This document shows, in pieces, positions 1-8,182 of a stretch of 28,375 nt of DNA. How positions within the stretch are numbered: the first letter of the stretch is position 1; each line of letters opens with the position of its first letter. Both the position numbers and the translations under genes were made by a program. The stretch comes from Odoribacter sp. (GTDB taxonomy: Bacteria; Bacteroidota; Bacteroidia; Bacteroidales; Marinifilaceae). The notes beneath the pieces were generated by a model. The model was not told the DNA's origin, searched no databases, and was given only the letters and a program-made list of their open reading frames with translations. The stretch is taken from positions 1-28,375 of the forward strand of contig JAHHTT010000030.1 in the NCBI GenBank assembly GCA_020024465.1, read 5' to 3'.

Positions 1-210
1 GAAATAAGGAAAAATATTGTAGAACACAAAATCAGCAGTGACAAAGGACGATTGGTAAGCAACACTTCACACCGACGTGAGTGTGAAGCCACCTTAGATG
101 AATACGAGGCTTCCGCCCGAAAAGGACTTCCCGAAGATACGGTCATCAACGCTAATTTGTCCAAACTTCGTATCTATACATTCAATACCTTTTTATATAA
201 TGATACGTGA
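1..210 (+). pseudogene. istA: Probable 3' end of an IS21-type istA transposase (remnant)
   Basis: Frame 1 is open from the window edge to a TGA at 208-210, giving 69 residues with no start inside the window. The basic stretch around residues 15-25 (KGRLVSNTSHRREC) resembles the C-terminal region of IS21 IstA proteins. The identification rests mainly on context: an istB-like N-terminus follows on the other side of the IS982 element, and istA-istB is the IS21 gene order. The stop lies one base before the IS982 inverted repeat, so the original C-terminus may have been lost when IS982 inserted. It could instead be the end of another recombinase. Confidence 0.45.
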
Positions 211-211
211 G

Positions 212-1219
212 TTCGGGATAAGAAAGTTTCCTTAAAAGTTGGTAACCATTGATTTATTTTACATCTTTAATTCTGATAAACAATAAATTACAAAAAATAA
301 TAACAATGATTACCAAGGATAAAGTTACGGAAATTTTCTGCATTATTGATGAGTTTGATAAGAATTTTGAGTTTGAATTGAAGAAACATCTTCTTCCGGT
401 CACTGATGGAAAGAAGCCTCGCTCTCGGATAGTGAAATAATGACCATTCTTCTGCTTTTCCATTTCGGGAGTTATCGTAATTTCAAGCACTATTACATCT
501 GTTTTATTCGTGAACATATGAAACGTTATTTCCCTAGTGCGTGGTATCATATAACAGATTTGTAGAACTGGAACAACGCGTGTTCTTCAAGCTTGTTTTA
601 TTTCTAAAACTTTTTGCATTCGGAAGATGTACGGGTATAAGCTTTGTTGATAGTACCATGATATCGGTATGTCACAATCTAAGACATTATGCCAATAAGG
701 TATTCAAAGATGTAGCCACCGATGGTAAAGGCACAATGGGATGGTGCCATGGATGCAAGCTTCATCTGCTGCGTAAGGATAGAGGAGAAAGCATAACATT
801 CTGTCTTACAGTAGCGAATATTGACGACAGAAATCCCAAAGTATGGAAGGTTCTAGCCAAAGATTTGTATGGCAAGGTCTTTGCAGACAGAGGCTATATT
901 TCTCCCAAGCTGTTTGATTCCTTGTTTGATGACGAAATCCAGCTCGTACATGAAATTAAGACTAACATGAAGAACAGACTTATGTCCTTTTATGATAAAA
1001 TGATGCTCAGAAAGAGGTATATCATTGAGACTATCAATGACCTGCTCAAAAACAAAGCACAGCTCGTGCATTCCAGACGCCATTCGATAACAAATTTTCT
1101 GGTAAACCTCATGGCTGTGCTGGAAGTTTATTGTTTCTTTGAGAACAAGCCGGATGCACTACAAGGATACTATATTGAGGACTCAAAACAAATGAGTTTA
1201 TTCTAAAAATTATCCCGAA
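212..1219 (+). mobile_element. Degenerate IS982-family insertion sequence
   Basis: The element is about 1.0 kb and is bounded by a perfect 10-bp inverted repeat, TTCGGGATAA at 212-221 and TTATCCCGAA at 1210-1219. It encloses a single transposase gene of IS982 type. The repeats do not extend further inward. I see no convincing target-site duplication: the flanks are TACGTGAG on the left and ATCAGGTA on the right. The transposase carries two frameshifts, so the copy should not be autonomous. It sits between istA-like and istB-like remnants, which implies insertion into an IS21-type element. Confidence 0.8.
306..1206 (+). pseudogene. IS982-family DDE transposase, two frameshifts
   Basis: The ATG at 306 begins MITKDKVTEIF, a typical IS982 N-terminus. 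The frame breaks near 420-428 and continues one base back as LSDSEIMTILLLFHFGSY. It breaks again near 538-541 and continues to the stop at 1206. Both breaks look like single-base deletions, and neither is at a slippery heptamer, so decay is likelier than programmed frameshifting. The intact 3' frame carries the family hallmarks FVDSTMISVCHN, GWCHGCKLH, a DDR motif, FADRGYIS and the DKMMLRKRYIIET region with the last acidic residue. The reconstructed length of about 300 codons matches the family. As read, no complete transposase can be made. Confidence 0.85.
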
Positions 1220-1230
1220 ATCAGGTAATG

Positions 1231-1515
1231 ATGAACGAACAAATTAAAAATTTATGCTCACGTTTACGCTTGTATACCATTCCGAAGTTATTGGAATTCG
1301 AAACTCACATCGCACGGAAATAGGGCAAAATATGTCGAATTTCTACACGACCCACTTCCCAAAGAAGTACAGCAAGAACTTGCAACTACGACTGCTAACT
1401 GCTTCCTTACTGCCAAAATACAATTTCAATCTTTTCGATCGTAATTGCTCGCAGGGCATAACCGCACCAAGACTGCGTGGATTACAGTGTCTCGAATGGT
1501 TCGAACAAAATTGTA
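1231..1515 (+). pseudogene. istB: Remnant of an IS21-type istB (ATPase) N-terminus
   Basis: The ATG at 1231 gives MNEQIKNLCSRLRLYTIPKL and LEFETHIA before a stop. Another frame then continues AKYVEFLHDPLPKEVQQELA up to about 1440. Together these resemble the N-terminal helical domain of IstB helper ATPases. The expected Walker A segment is not found downstream, so the gene is truncated as well as frameshifted. The last part (about 1440-1515) is not recognisable in any frame. The assignment is supported by the istA-like remnant on the far side of the IS982 copy. Family assignment is moderate and loss of function is nearly certain. Confidence 0.5.
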
Positions 1516-1613
1516 AATAATCATCAAAATTCCACCCATCCTCACAAAATCATTAAAAAAGAGACCATACAAATCATAAAATTTAGTCCCCCCCAAAAAA
1601 AACGAGTAAACAA
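1516..1613. other. Non-coding junction between IS remnants
   Basis: This is an AT-rich stretch with a run of seven C followed by eight A (about 1587-1602) and no recognisable coding potential. It separates the istB remnant from the next istA remnant and may contain eroded ends of one or both elements. I found no inverted repeat. Confidence 0.4.
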
Positions 1614-2095
1614 ATGAATAAGAAACAACAGATTTATTACTGACGGTTTAAGTTTACTCGAGATTTCTCGTCAGGTTTTATTAGGTGAAAAAACAGTCCG
1701 ATGTATAGTCTATGGGTATGAAATAGCTTTATTGGAAGATCTTGAAACAGGGATAGATACTTATTTTTCAGTATTTCATTATCATGGTTCTACCCTTTCA
1801 TCCCATGCACTTACGAAAGAAGTTACAAAAAAACGACCATTGGCTTAAAGAAAATGATCGTCGTATCAATAACGATATACGCAAACAATATCAAAAAAAG
1901 AAACCGAGATGCCCCAAACCCAAGGATGTCTAGCTCCGTATTCGCCATGTTCCCGAAGAGGAATGTCAATTTGATTGGGGCGAGGTCAAACTGTTTGTTG
2001 CAGGTAAACAGAAGACTTTGATGGTGGCTGTATTTACATTCCTTTTTAATAAAGGACGCTTTGTTTATCTTTTTCACCGCCAGTATTCTCTTATA
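1614..2095 (+). pseudogene. istA: Truncated, frameshifted 5' half of an IS21-type istA
   Basis: The ATG at 1614 starts MNKKQQIYY and stops. Frame 1642-1848 continues DGLSLLEISRQVLLGEKTVR, the N-terminal helix-turn-helix expected in IstA, then YGYEIALLEDL. A third frame from about 1825 reads QKKKPRCPKPKD, an in-frame TAG near 1931, then VPEEECQFDWGEVKLFVAG. The FDWGEVK motif carries the first catalytic aspartate of the IstA DDE domain. Similarity fades near 2095, just before the promoter of the next gene. There are at least two frameshifts, one stop and a 3' truncation. It is a separate remnant from the istA-like end at 1-210, possibly two halves of one rearranged element. Confidence 0.7.
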
Positions 2096-2121
2096 AAACG
2101 AACAAATATACGAAAATTCAC

Positions 2122-2129
2122 TATCTTTG
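2122..2129 (+). promoter_or_regulatory. Bacteroidetes-type -7 element for the MATE gene
   Basis: TATCTTTG matches TAnnTTTG exactly and lies 27 nt before the ATG at 2157. No clear -33 TTTG is present at the usual spacing. The element begins about 25 bp after the IS21 remnant ends. Confidence 0.5.
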
Positions 2130-2156
2130 TATGCCATATCTAGAACCTTGAACAAT

Positions 2157-3491
2157 ATGCTATTTCCCCAAAAACATATTCTGCGAGTTGCTAGTCCTAT
2201 ACTTGTGAGTCTAATGATGGAACATCTTATAGGAATGGCAGATACTGCCTTCCTTGGTCGAGTAGGAGAAATAGAATTAGGAGCCTCCGCAATAGCAGGC
2301 ATCTATTATTTAGCAATTTTTATGCTTGGTTTTGGATTCAGTATAGGAGTACAAATATTAATCGGACGTCGGAATGGTGAAAAAAATTATAACGCTATCG
2401 GTCCGATTTTCACACAGGGACTTCTTTTTCAGTTAATTCTGGCAGCCACTCTTTTTGGAATATCCCATTGGATATCTCCCATTATTTTAAAATCTATCCT
2501 ACAATCAGAACATATATATGAAGCAACCTTAAAATATCTGGATTGGCGTGTTTATGGTTTCTTTTTTTCCTTTACAGCATTTATGTTCAGAGCATTTTAT
2601 ATTGGAATTGCCAATACAAAAACGTTAACCATGAACTCCATTGTAATGGTTTGCACAAATATTGTACTCAATTATATCTTGATTTTCGGTAAATTCGGCC
2701 TGCCAGCTTTAGGCATTGCAGGAGCTGCTATTGCCAGCAGTATTTCTGAAATGGTATCACTTATATTCTTCATTATTTACACCAGAACAAAAATAGATTA
2801 CAAACGCTATGGTCTATTTCACTTTTCAAAATTACAGCTCCATTTACTGAAACGTATATTGAATATTTCCATTTGGACCATGATACAAGCATTTATTTCC
2901 ATCAGTACTTGGTTTCTTTTTTTTATTGCCATTGAGCATCTAGGAGAACGTTCGTTAGCCATTACGAATGTATTGCGCAATGTATCATCTTTTTTATTCA
3001 TTATCGTAAGTGCTTTTGCCACGGTTGCCAGTTCTCTAGTTAGTAATTTGATCGGAGCAGGGCAACAAAATGAAGTAATTCCCACCTGCAAGTCCATAAG
3101 CATCATATGTTATTGTTTTGTCCTACCGCTTATTTTGCTAATGGCTCTATTTCCAGAAACAATCATGCGCATATATACAGACAATAGCAATCTGATTCAA
3201 ACAGCAGTCCCTTCATTCTATGTCATGATTTGTGTATATTTTATCAGCGTTCCTGCCAATATTATGTTTAATGCAGTTTCTGGCACTGGTTATACACGAA
3301 TTTCGTTATGGATAGAGCTATTGGCCCTTATTGGATATGTATCTTCAGTGATCTATATTGTCATAGTTCTACGTGCCAATATTGCCATTTGCTGGACAAC
3401 AGAATACGTATACCTTGCTTTTATGGGAAGTTTGTCCTATTGGTATATGCTCAGCGGAAAATGGAAATTAAACAATACGAATTCTATATAA
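2157..3491 (+). CDS. MATE-family multidrug/Na+ (or H+) antiporter
   Basis: This is an inner-membrane efflux transporter of about 444 residues with roughly twelve hydrophobic helices. The N-terminal region (RVASPILVSLMMEHLIGMAD then TAFLGRVGEIELGASAIAG) is typical of the MATE family, whose members export cationic drugs using Na+ or H+ gradients. The frame is open from a TTG at 2127, but that codon overlaps the -7 promoter element at 2122-2129, so I chose the ATG at 2157, which also gives the usual MATE N-terminus. The substrate cannot be inferred. The gene stands alone behind IS debris, and the next gene on the same strand has its own promoter. Confidence 0.9.
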   Translation: MLFPQKHILRVASPILVSLMMEHLIGMADTAFLGRVGEIELGASAIAGIYYLAIFMLGFGFSIGVQILIGRRNGEKNYNAIGPIFTQGLLFQLILAATLFGISHWISPIILKSILQSEHIYEATLKYLDWRVYGFFFSFTAFMFRAFYIGIANTKTLTMNSIVMVCTNIVLNYILIFGKFGLPALGIAGAAIASSISEMVSLIFFIIYTRTKIDYKRYGLFHFSKLQLHLLKRILNISIWTMIQAFISISTWFLFFIAIEHLGERSLAITNVLRNVSSFLFIIVSAFATVASSLVSNLIGAGQQNEVIPTCKSISIICYCFVLPLILLMALFPETIMRIYTDNSNLIQTAVPSFYVMICVYFISVPANIMFNAVSGTGYTRISLWIELLALIGYVSSVIYIVIVLRANIAICWTTEYVYLAFMGSLSYWYMLSGKWKLNNTNSI

Positions 3492-3547
3492 ATTCAATAT
3501 TCTATTAACTGTATCATAAAATGTACAAAGATAATGTCAAAATATTG

Positions 3548-3555
3548 TATCTTTG
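3548..3555 (+). promoter_or_regulatory. -7 promoter element for the DEAD-box helicase gene
   Basis: TATCTTTG matches TAnnTTTG exactly and lies 28 nt before the start codon at 3584. No matching -33 TTTG is evident. It separates this gene transcriptionally from the MATE gene. Confidence 0.55.
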
Positions 3556-3583
3556 ACGTCCAATTTATGATGAAAAATACTTT

Positions 3584-4837
3584 ATGAGATTTGATGAATT
3601 AGATTTAGAAGATGAAATATTAGATGGTATTGACGCAATGAACTTTCAAGAGATGACTCCTGTTCAAGAACAAACGATACCGATTATTCTGGAAGGGAAA
3701 GACATTATTGGTTGTGCTCAGACTGGCACAGGGAAAACAGCTGCCTACACACTTCCACTACTTAACAGACTAATACGTGAAGGTAACCCCAACAATCAAG
3801 TTCGATCTGTCATTATGGTTCCCACCCGTGAACTCGCGCAACAAATCGATATGCAATTTGAAGGATTCTCCTACTTTCTACCAATATCTACCACCGTGAT
3901 TTATGGTGGCGGTGATGGAGCCAGCTGGGATCAACAAAAAAAAAGTTTACTTATGGGCTCTGATGTAGTCATTGCAACACCAGGTCGCCTACTTGCGCAT
4001 ATTGCCAATAGCGGTATTGATCTGTCACACGTCCAATATTTTATTCTTGATGAAGCAGATCGTATGCTAGACATGGGATTTCTCGATGACATCATGCAAA
4101 TCGTAAAACACATACCTCTAAAACGGCAGACTATCATGTTTTCAGCAACACTACCGCTTAAAATTCGTCAATTAGCCAAACAAATTCTTCAAAATCCAGA
4201 AGAAATCAACATTGCAATATCTAAACCCAATGAAGCAATCGTACAATCTGCCTATATATGTTATGAAACTCAAAAGATGACTATTATATTGGATTTATTT
4301 ACTAAAAATCCCAATAAAAAAACCATTATCTTCTCATCTTCCAAACAAAAGGTAAAAGACTTGGCATACACATTAAAACGTAAAAAGTTCAGAGTAGCAG
4401 CCATGCATTCCGATTTAGAACAAGAACAACGCGAAGCTGTCATGCTTGATTTCAAAAACAGTAAAATCAATATATTAGTAGCAACAGATATTATTGCCCG
4501 TGGCATTGATATTGATGACATCGCTCTAGTTGTCAACTTTGACGTACCTCACGATCCAGAAGATTACATACACCGAATTGGACGCACAGCCCGTGCCAAT
4601 ACCGATGGTGTTGCCATCACATTTGTCTCTGAAACTGAACAAGGGAAATTCCATAGAATCGAAAAATTCATTGAAAAAAATATCTATAAAATACCTCTAC
4701 CTCCGGAATTTGGAGAAGTTCCAACTTACAATCCCAAAACTTTTAAGCATCGCCCACGCCATAAAAGCAACAATAAGAAGCGTTATTTCAAACCCCGAAA
4801 TAACAATACACCCACAAACAAAACAGGAGGTCATTAA
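3584..4837 (+). CDS. DEAD-box ATP-dependent RNA helicase (RhlE-like)
   Basis: A cytosolic RNA helicase of 417 residues with the complete motif set. These are motif I AQTGTGKT at 45-52, PTRELA at 80-85, TPGRLL at 132-137, DEAD at 156-159, SAT at 187-189, ARGID at 305-309 and HRIGRTAR at 330-337. The upstream Q motif (MTPVQEQTIP) is also present. The last 35 or so residues are rich in Lys, Arg and Asn, as in RhlE/CsdA-type proteins that bind structured RNA during ribosome assembly or mRNA turnover, often in the cold. The exact RNA target is not visible. The stop codon lies in the loop of a terminator hairpin. Confidence 0.95.
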   Translation: MRFDELDLEDEILDGIDAMNFQEMTPVQEQTIPIILEGKDIIGCAQTGTGKTAAYTLPLLNRLIREGNPNNQVRSVIMVPTRELAQQIDMQFEGFSYFLPISTTVIYGGGDGASWDQQKKSLLMGSDVVIATPGRLLAHIANSGIDLSHVQYFILDEADRMLDMGFLDDIMQIVKHIPLKRQTIMFSATLPLKIRQLAKQILQNPEEINIAISKPNEAIVQSAYICYETQKMTIILDLFTKNPNKKTIIFSSSKQKVKDLAYTLKRKKFRVAAMHSDLEQEQREAVMLDFKNSKINILVATDIIARGIDIDDIALVVNFDVPHDPEDYIHRIGRTARANTDGVAITFVSETEQGKFHRIEKFIEKNIYKIPLPPEFGEVPTYNPKTFKHRPRHKSNNKKRYFKPRNNNTPTNKTGGH

Positions 4838-4844
4838 ACCTCCT
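4825..4844. terminator. Hairpin between converging helicase and glsA genes
   Basis: AGGAGGT (4825-4831) pairs with ACCTCCT (4838-4844) around the loop CATTAA, which contains the helicase stop codon. On the - strand it is followed by GTTTTGTTTGT, so it may stop glsA transcription too. The + side lacks a clean U-run, so termination strength is uncertain. Confidence 0.5.
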
Positions 4845-4852
4845 TCACTTAA

Positions 4853-5767
4853 TTAAAAAATTGAATTACCAATATCTGTTGTAAACCGCTCTAACGTTTC
4901 AACTCCGATCAAAGAATTGCCATGCTTATTCAATTCCGGACTCCACACTGCAATTGACAAATTCCCCGGTATATAAGCGGCAATTCCTCCTCCAACTCCA
5001 CTTTTACCCGGTAAACCTGCACGAAAAGCAAAATCTCCCGATTCATCATAGAACCCACACGTCAACATCAATGCACCTAAACGTTTTGCCTGGCTACAAG
5101 TTAAGATTCTTTCTCCATTTACAGGATTCAAACCATGGTTACACAAAAACAGAAATGCACGAGACAAATCAACACAATTCATTGATATCGCACATTGGTT
5201 ACAATATACATCCAACAAAGCATCTACATCATGTTCTATATTACCGAAACTCTTCATAAAATAGGCTAATGCCATATTGCGATCAGCTGTAGCTCGTTCC
5301 GAACGTGCAATATCTTTATCAAAATATATATCATCATTTCCACACAATCCTCTCACAAATTCCAATATTGCATCTTTCGGACGAGGATAAAGACTCATTA
5401 ACCGATCTGTAACCACCAATGCTCCGGCATTTATAAATGGATTTCGAGGAATTCCTTGTTCATTTTCCAACTGAACCAACGAATTAAATGGATTTCCAGA
5501 AGGTTCACGACCTACATACTTCCATATTTCATCTCCTAAATGGCGGGTTACCATTGCCATCGTAAACACTTTAGAAATACTTTGAATTGAAAAACGGATT
5601 TCAGCATCTCCTTCTTGAAAAAATTGTCCGTCTAAAGTTGTCAAAGCAATTCCGTATTGTCGGGGATTAATCTTTGCCAAAGCCGGAATATAATCAGCCA
5701 CCTTTCCCAATCCCCAAAAACACTGCAACTCTTTATGTATATTTTCTATTACTGCTTTGTAATCCAT
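4853..5767 (-). CDS. glsA: Glutaminase (L-glutamine amidohydrolase)
   Basis: It hydrolyses L-glutamine to glutamate and ammonia in the cytosol, using a serine/lysine beta-lactamase-like fold. Family motifs visible are SIQSISK with the catalytic Ser-x-x-Lys pair, EPSGNPFNS, NPFINAGALV and GLPGKSGVGGG. The frame opens at 5800, but an ATG there would lie only three bases from the 3' arm of the upstream tRNA terminator. The ATG at 5767 (MDYKAVIENI) gives the usual GlsA N-terminus and about 304 residues, so I prefer it. No strong promoter is seen; TACCTTTA just upstream is one base off TAnnTTTG. The gene otherwise depends on read-through from the tRNA. Confidence 0.93.
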   Translation of the reverse strand: MDYKAVIENIHKELQCFWGLGKVADYIPALAKINPRQYGIALTTLDGQFFQEGDAEIRFSIQSISKVFTMAMVTRHLGDEIWKYVGREPSGNPFNSLVQLENEQGIPRNPFINAGALVVTDRLMSLYPRPKDAILEFVRGLCGNDDIYFDKDIARSERATADRNMALAYFMKSFGNIEHDVDALLDVYCNQCAISMNCVDLSRAFLFLCNHGLNPVNGERILTCSQAKRLGALMLTCGFYDESGDFAFRAGLPGKSGVGGGIAAYIPGNLSIAVWSPELNKHGNSLIGVETLERFTTDIGNSIF

Positions 5768-5802
5768 CGCAAGTCTATTAAAGGTAAGAGAAAAATTCAT
5801 AT

Positions 5803-5836
5803 AAAAAGGGGGACCTTATTTCTAAGATCCCCTTTT
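5803..5836 (-). terminator. Terminator of the tRNA-Lys unit
   Basis: On the - strand AAAAGGGGA pairs with TCCCCCTTTTT around TCTTAGAAATAAGG, with a trailing T-run. It lies immediately 3' of the tRNA and ends next to the upstream in-frame ATG of glsA. Confidence 0.7.
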
Positions 5837-5837
5837 G

Positions 5838-5910
5838 TGATCCAGCTGGGATTCGAACCCAGGACCCCAACATTAAAAGTGTTGTGCTCTACCGACTGAG
5901 CTACTGAATC
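5838..5910 (-). tRNA. tRNA-Lys (anticodon UUU)
   Basis: The - strand folds as a standard cloverleaf. The acceptor stem pairs GATTCAG with CTGGATC; the D arm is AGCTCAGTCGGTAGAGC. The anticodon stem CAACA/TGTTG carries the loop CTTTTAA (anticodon TTT), and the T arm is CTGGGTTCGAATCCCAG. The discriminator base is A at 5838. The 3' CCA is not encoded (ACA instead) and must be added by a nucleotidyltransferase. It decodes AAA and AAG lysine codons. Confidence 0.95.
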
Positions 5911-5937
5911 GTATCGCAACTCTCTCAATTGCGGATG

Positions 5938-5968
5938 CAAAGATAGAGAGAATATTGCTTTTTGCAAA
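5938..5968 (-). promoter_or_regulatory. Consensus housekeeping promoter for tRNA-Lys
   Basis: On the - strand, TTTG (5968-5965), a 19-bp spacer and TATCTTTG (5945-5938) match the Bacteroidetes primary sigma consensus, TTTG-N19 to 21-TAnnTTTG. Transcription would start near 5931, about 20 nt before the mature tRNA. It lies just past the end of yigZ. Confidence 0.75.
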
Positions 5969-5977
5969 CTTTTTCAC

Positions 5978-6595
5978 CTATTTTTTTCTATTACTTTCAT
6001 CAAGAAAAACTAATGAATCCACCTGTTCCAATCTATTTCTTAAATTAGGCATATCTTTTTGACGAATTGCAAGTAACATTTCACATGCCATTTCAAAATT
6101 CCTTTCTAAGACATCAGGCGCAATTTCTTTCACAATTTTCATCACATCATTCATCGCAAGATAACTGAATTGTATTCGCAACTGATCATCTATAGTCTTT
6201 TCTATAATTTTTGCATTAGCAATAGCATCAGCAGCCGCTTCACGATAGGCATTGATCAATCCGGATACTCCTAATTTAATTCCTCCAAAATATCTAACTA
6301 CCACAATTAAAATATTGGTCAAAGCATTCGACTGAATCTGTCCCAATATCGGCTTTCCTGCCGTTGAAGAAGGCTCTCCATCATCATTGGTCCGAAAATA
6401 CATCTCATTAACACCAAGCCGCCAAGCATAACAACGATGTCGAGCATCATAATATTCTTCTTTCAGACAGGAAATAATTCTTCGAATCTCATCTTCACTC
6501 ATCACCGGATAAGCCAAACTAATAAATCGGCTACCTTTTTCTTTATATATTCCCTCTGAAGCAACTTCTATAGTTCTATAAACATCTGTTTCCAC
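5978..6595 (-). CDS. yigZ: YigZ/IMPACT family protein
   Basis: A 205-residue cytosolic protein of the UPF0029/IMPACT family, with GEPSSTAGKPIL at residues 73-84 and YFGGIKLG at 102-109. An UPF0029-like RNase-fold domain is followed by a short C-terminal alpha/beta domain. Family members are linked to translation control in eukaryotes; the bacterial role is unsettled. The start appears to be GTG (6595-6593), whose first base is the last base of the dnaA stop (TAGTG). This one-base overlap implies translational coupling. No in-frame ATG gives a complete N-terminal domain. Confidence 0.9.
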   Translation of the reverse strand: METDVYRTIEVASEGIYKEKGSRFISLAYPVMSEDEIRRIISCLKEEYYDARHRCYAWRLGVNEMYFRTNDDGEPSSTAGKPILGQIQSNALTNILIVVVRYFGGIKLGVSGLINAYREAAADAIANAKIIEKTIDDQLRIQFSYLAMNDVMKIVKEIAPDVLERNFEMACEMLLAIRQKDMPNLRNRLEQVDSLVFLDESNRKK

Positions 6596-8001
6596 TATAT
6601 CAATTTACGTTGTATTTCCTCTACTTGCAATTTAAAATTACGATCAGTTTCCATCAAATCAGTTACCGCTTTACATGCATACAACACTGTAGCATGATCC
6701 TTTTTTCCTATTTGATTTCCAATATAAGCAAGTGACTTATTGGTAAAATTTTTACACAAAAACATTGCCAATTGACGAGCCAAAACAACTTCTCGTTTAC
6801 GTGTTTTGGCCTGCAAAATATCTTGCGAAATATTATAGTGCTCACAAACGATTTGCTGTATTCTATCAATCGTTAACTCTTTCGTCTGCTTCTTAAGCAT
6901 TTTCTTTAAAATATCTTTTGCAATATCCAAAGTCAAATCGCATTTATTAAAAGTAGATTGAGCCAACAAAGAAATTAGTACACCTTCCAATTCTCTGATA
7001 TTATTATCAGCAAACTTACAAATATAATTAATGATATCGTCTGAAATATCAATACCATCTTTACGTGCCTTATTTACAATAATTTCTTTACGCGTATCAA
7101 AATCTGGTGTCTTGATCTCCGCTGACAATCCCCAACGGAAACGTGAAAGTAGACGTTCCTCCATTCCCTCTAATTCAGCCGGAGATTTATCACAAGTCAA
7201 AATCAACTGCTTTCCAGACTGGTGCAAATGGTTAAATATATGAAAAAAAGTACGCTGAGTACCTTCCTTACCAGCCAATTCTTGAATATCATCTAAAATC
7301 AAGACATCAATCAATTGATAAAAATGTAAGAAATTATTCAACTCATTTCTACGCACAGCTTCTGTAAACTGTGTTTGGAATAAATTAGTGGGTACATATA
7401 ATACCACTTTATTAGGAAAATTTCTTTTTGCTTCCCAACCAATTGCTTGGGCCAAATGAGTTTTGCCCAAACCCGATCCTCCATAAATCAACAAAGGATT
7501 AAAAGCTGTCTCTCCTGGACGTTGAGCAATTGCATATCCAGCAGATCGTGCTAAACGATTACAAGGCCCTTCTATATAGCTATCCATCGTATAAGACGGA
7601 TTCAAATTAGAATCTATCTGTAAATGACTGGGAGTTGCTGCTTGAAAAGGATTTTTAAGTTCAGTATCATAAATGACATTCGTTGCCGGCTTATTTGATG
7701 GTGCTGATATAATCGTACGAGTCAAAGGCTTTGTCTGCTTTTGCTTTTGTACAACAATTACAGAATATTCCAACTTGGCAAGAGGTCCCAATACTGTGCG
7801 CAAAGCATTTCTCAAAATATCAATATACTCCCCTTCCAACTTCTCATAAATATAAGCTGTTGGCACCTGAATCGTCAACACATCATTCTTATATTTCAAT
7901 GCACGGATCGGCTCAAAAAACACTTTATATTGTTCGGGTGCAACCTTGTCTTGTATCAAAAACAAACACTCATTCCAAATCTTTACACACTCTCTTTCCA
8001 T
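6595..8001 (-). CDS. dnaA: Chromosomal replication initiator DnaA
   Basis: A 468-residue initiator ATPase with all four domains. Domain I spans about residues 1-85, with a linker to about 130. The AAA+ core has Walker A GGSGLGKT (174-181), Walker B LILDDIQ (234-240), the arginine-finger segment ERLLSRFRW (282-290) and sensor II RELEG (336-340). The DNA-binding domain IV carries the signature KKDHATVLYACKAV (433-446). It binds DnaA boxes and opens the origin. The AAAGGA seven bases before the ATG is the best ribosome-binding site in the window. It is followed by yigZ with a one-base overlap, and dnaN is not nearby. The upstream 388 nt are non-coding. Confidence 0.97.
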   Translation of the reverse strand: MERECVKIWNECLFLIQDKVAPEQYKVFFEPIRALKYKNDVLTIQVPTAYIYEKLEGEYIDILRNALRTVLGPLAKLEYSVIVVQKQKQTKPLTRTIISAPSNKPATNVIYDTELKNPFQAATPSHLQIDSNLNPSYTMDSYIEGPCNRLARSAGYAIAQRPGETAFNPLLIYGGSGLGKTHLAQAIGWEAKRNFPNKVVLYVPTNLFQTQFTEAVRRNELNNFLHFYQLIDVLILDDIQELAGKEGTQRTFFHIFNHLHQSGKQLILTCDKSPAELEGMEERLLSRFRWGLSAEIKTPDFDTRKEIIVNKARKDGIDISDDIINYICKFADNNIRELEGVLISLLAQSTFNKCDLTLDIAKDILKKMLKKQTKELTIDRIQQIVCEHYNISQDILQAKTRKREVVLARQLAMFLCKNFTNKSLAYIGNQIGKKDHATVLYACKAVTDLMETDRNFKLQVEEIQRKLI

Positions 8002-8062
8002 AGTCCTTTATTAGTCAGATTCTTTTACCTACAAATTCTTCTCCTATCTATTCCGCATACAA

Positions 8063-8092
8063 AATTCAGAAAAAAATAATTCAGAAAAAAAT
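8063..8092. repeat. Tandem duplication of a 15-bp AT-rich unit
   Basis: AATTCAGAAAAAAAT occurs at 8063-8077 and again, identically, at 8078-8092. The other strand reads ATTTTTTTCTGAATT, reminiscent of T-rich unwinding repeats at bacterial origins. It begins about 60 bp upstream of the dnaA start. Confidence 0.85.
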
Positions 8093-8182
8093 CTATTTAT
8101 GCTTGTTTATATTCAAAAAATATTTTCTAGCTATCTATCAATATATTAAGAATATACACCTGATATTCAATTTATTACGCTA

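Noticed and set aside
853..1083. Open frame antisense to the transposase
   Set aside because: Shadow of the IS982 transposase, without a start signal or family features.
306..1206. Programmed frameshifting in the IS982 transposase
   Set aside because: Neither break sits at a slippery A or T heptamer, and IS982 elements normally use a single frame, so decay is simpler.
2127..2156. TTG start at 2127 for the MATE gene
   Set aside because: It overlaps the -7 promoter element, and the ATG at 2157 gives the family's usual N-terminus.
1823..2302. 159-residue open frame on the - strand
   Set aside because: It lies opposite the istA remnant and the start of the MATE gene, has no recognisable domain and is explained as a shadow frame.
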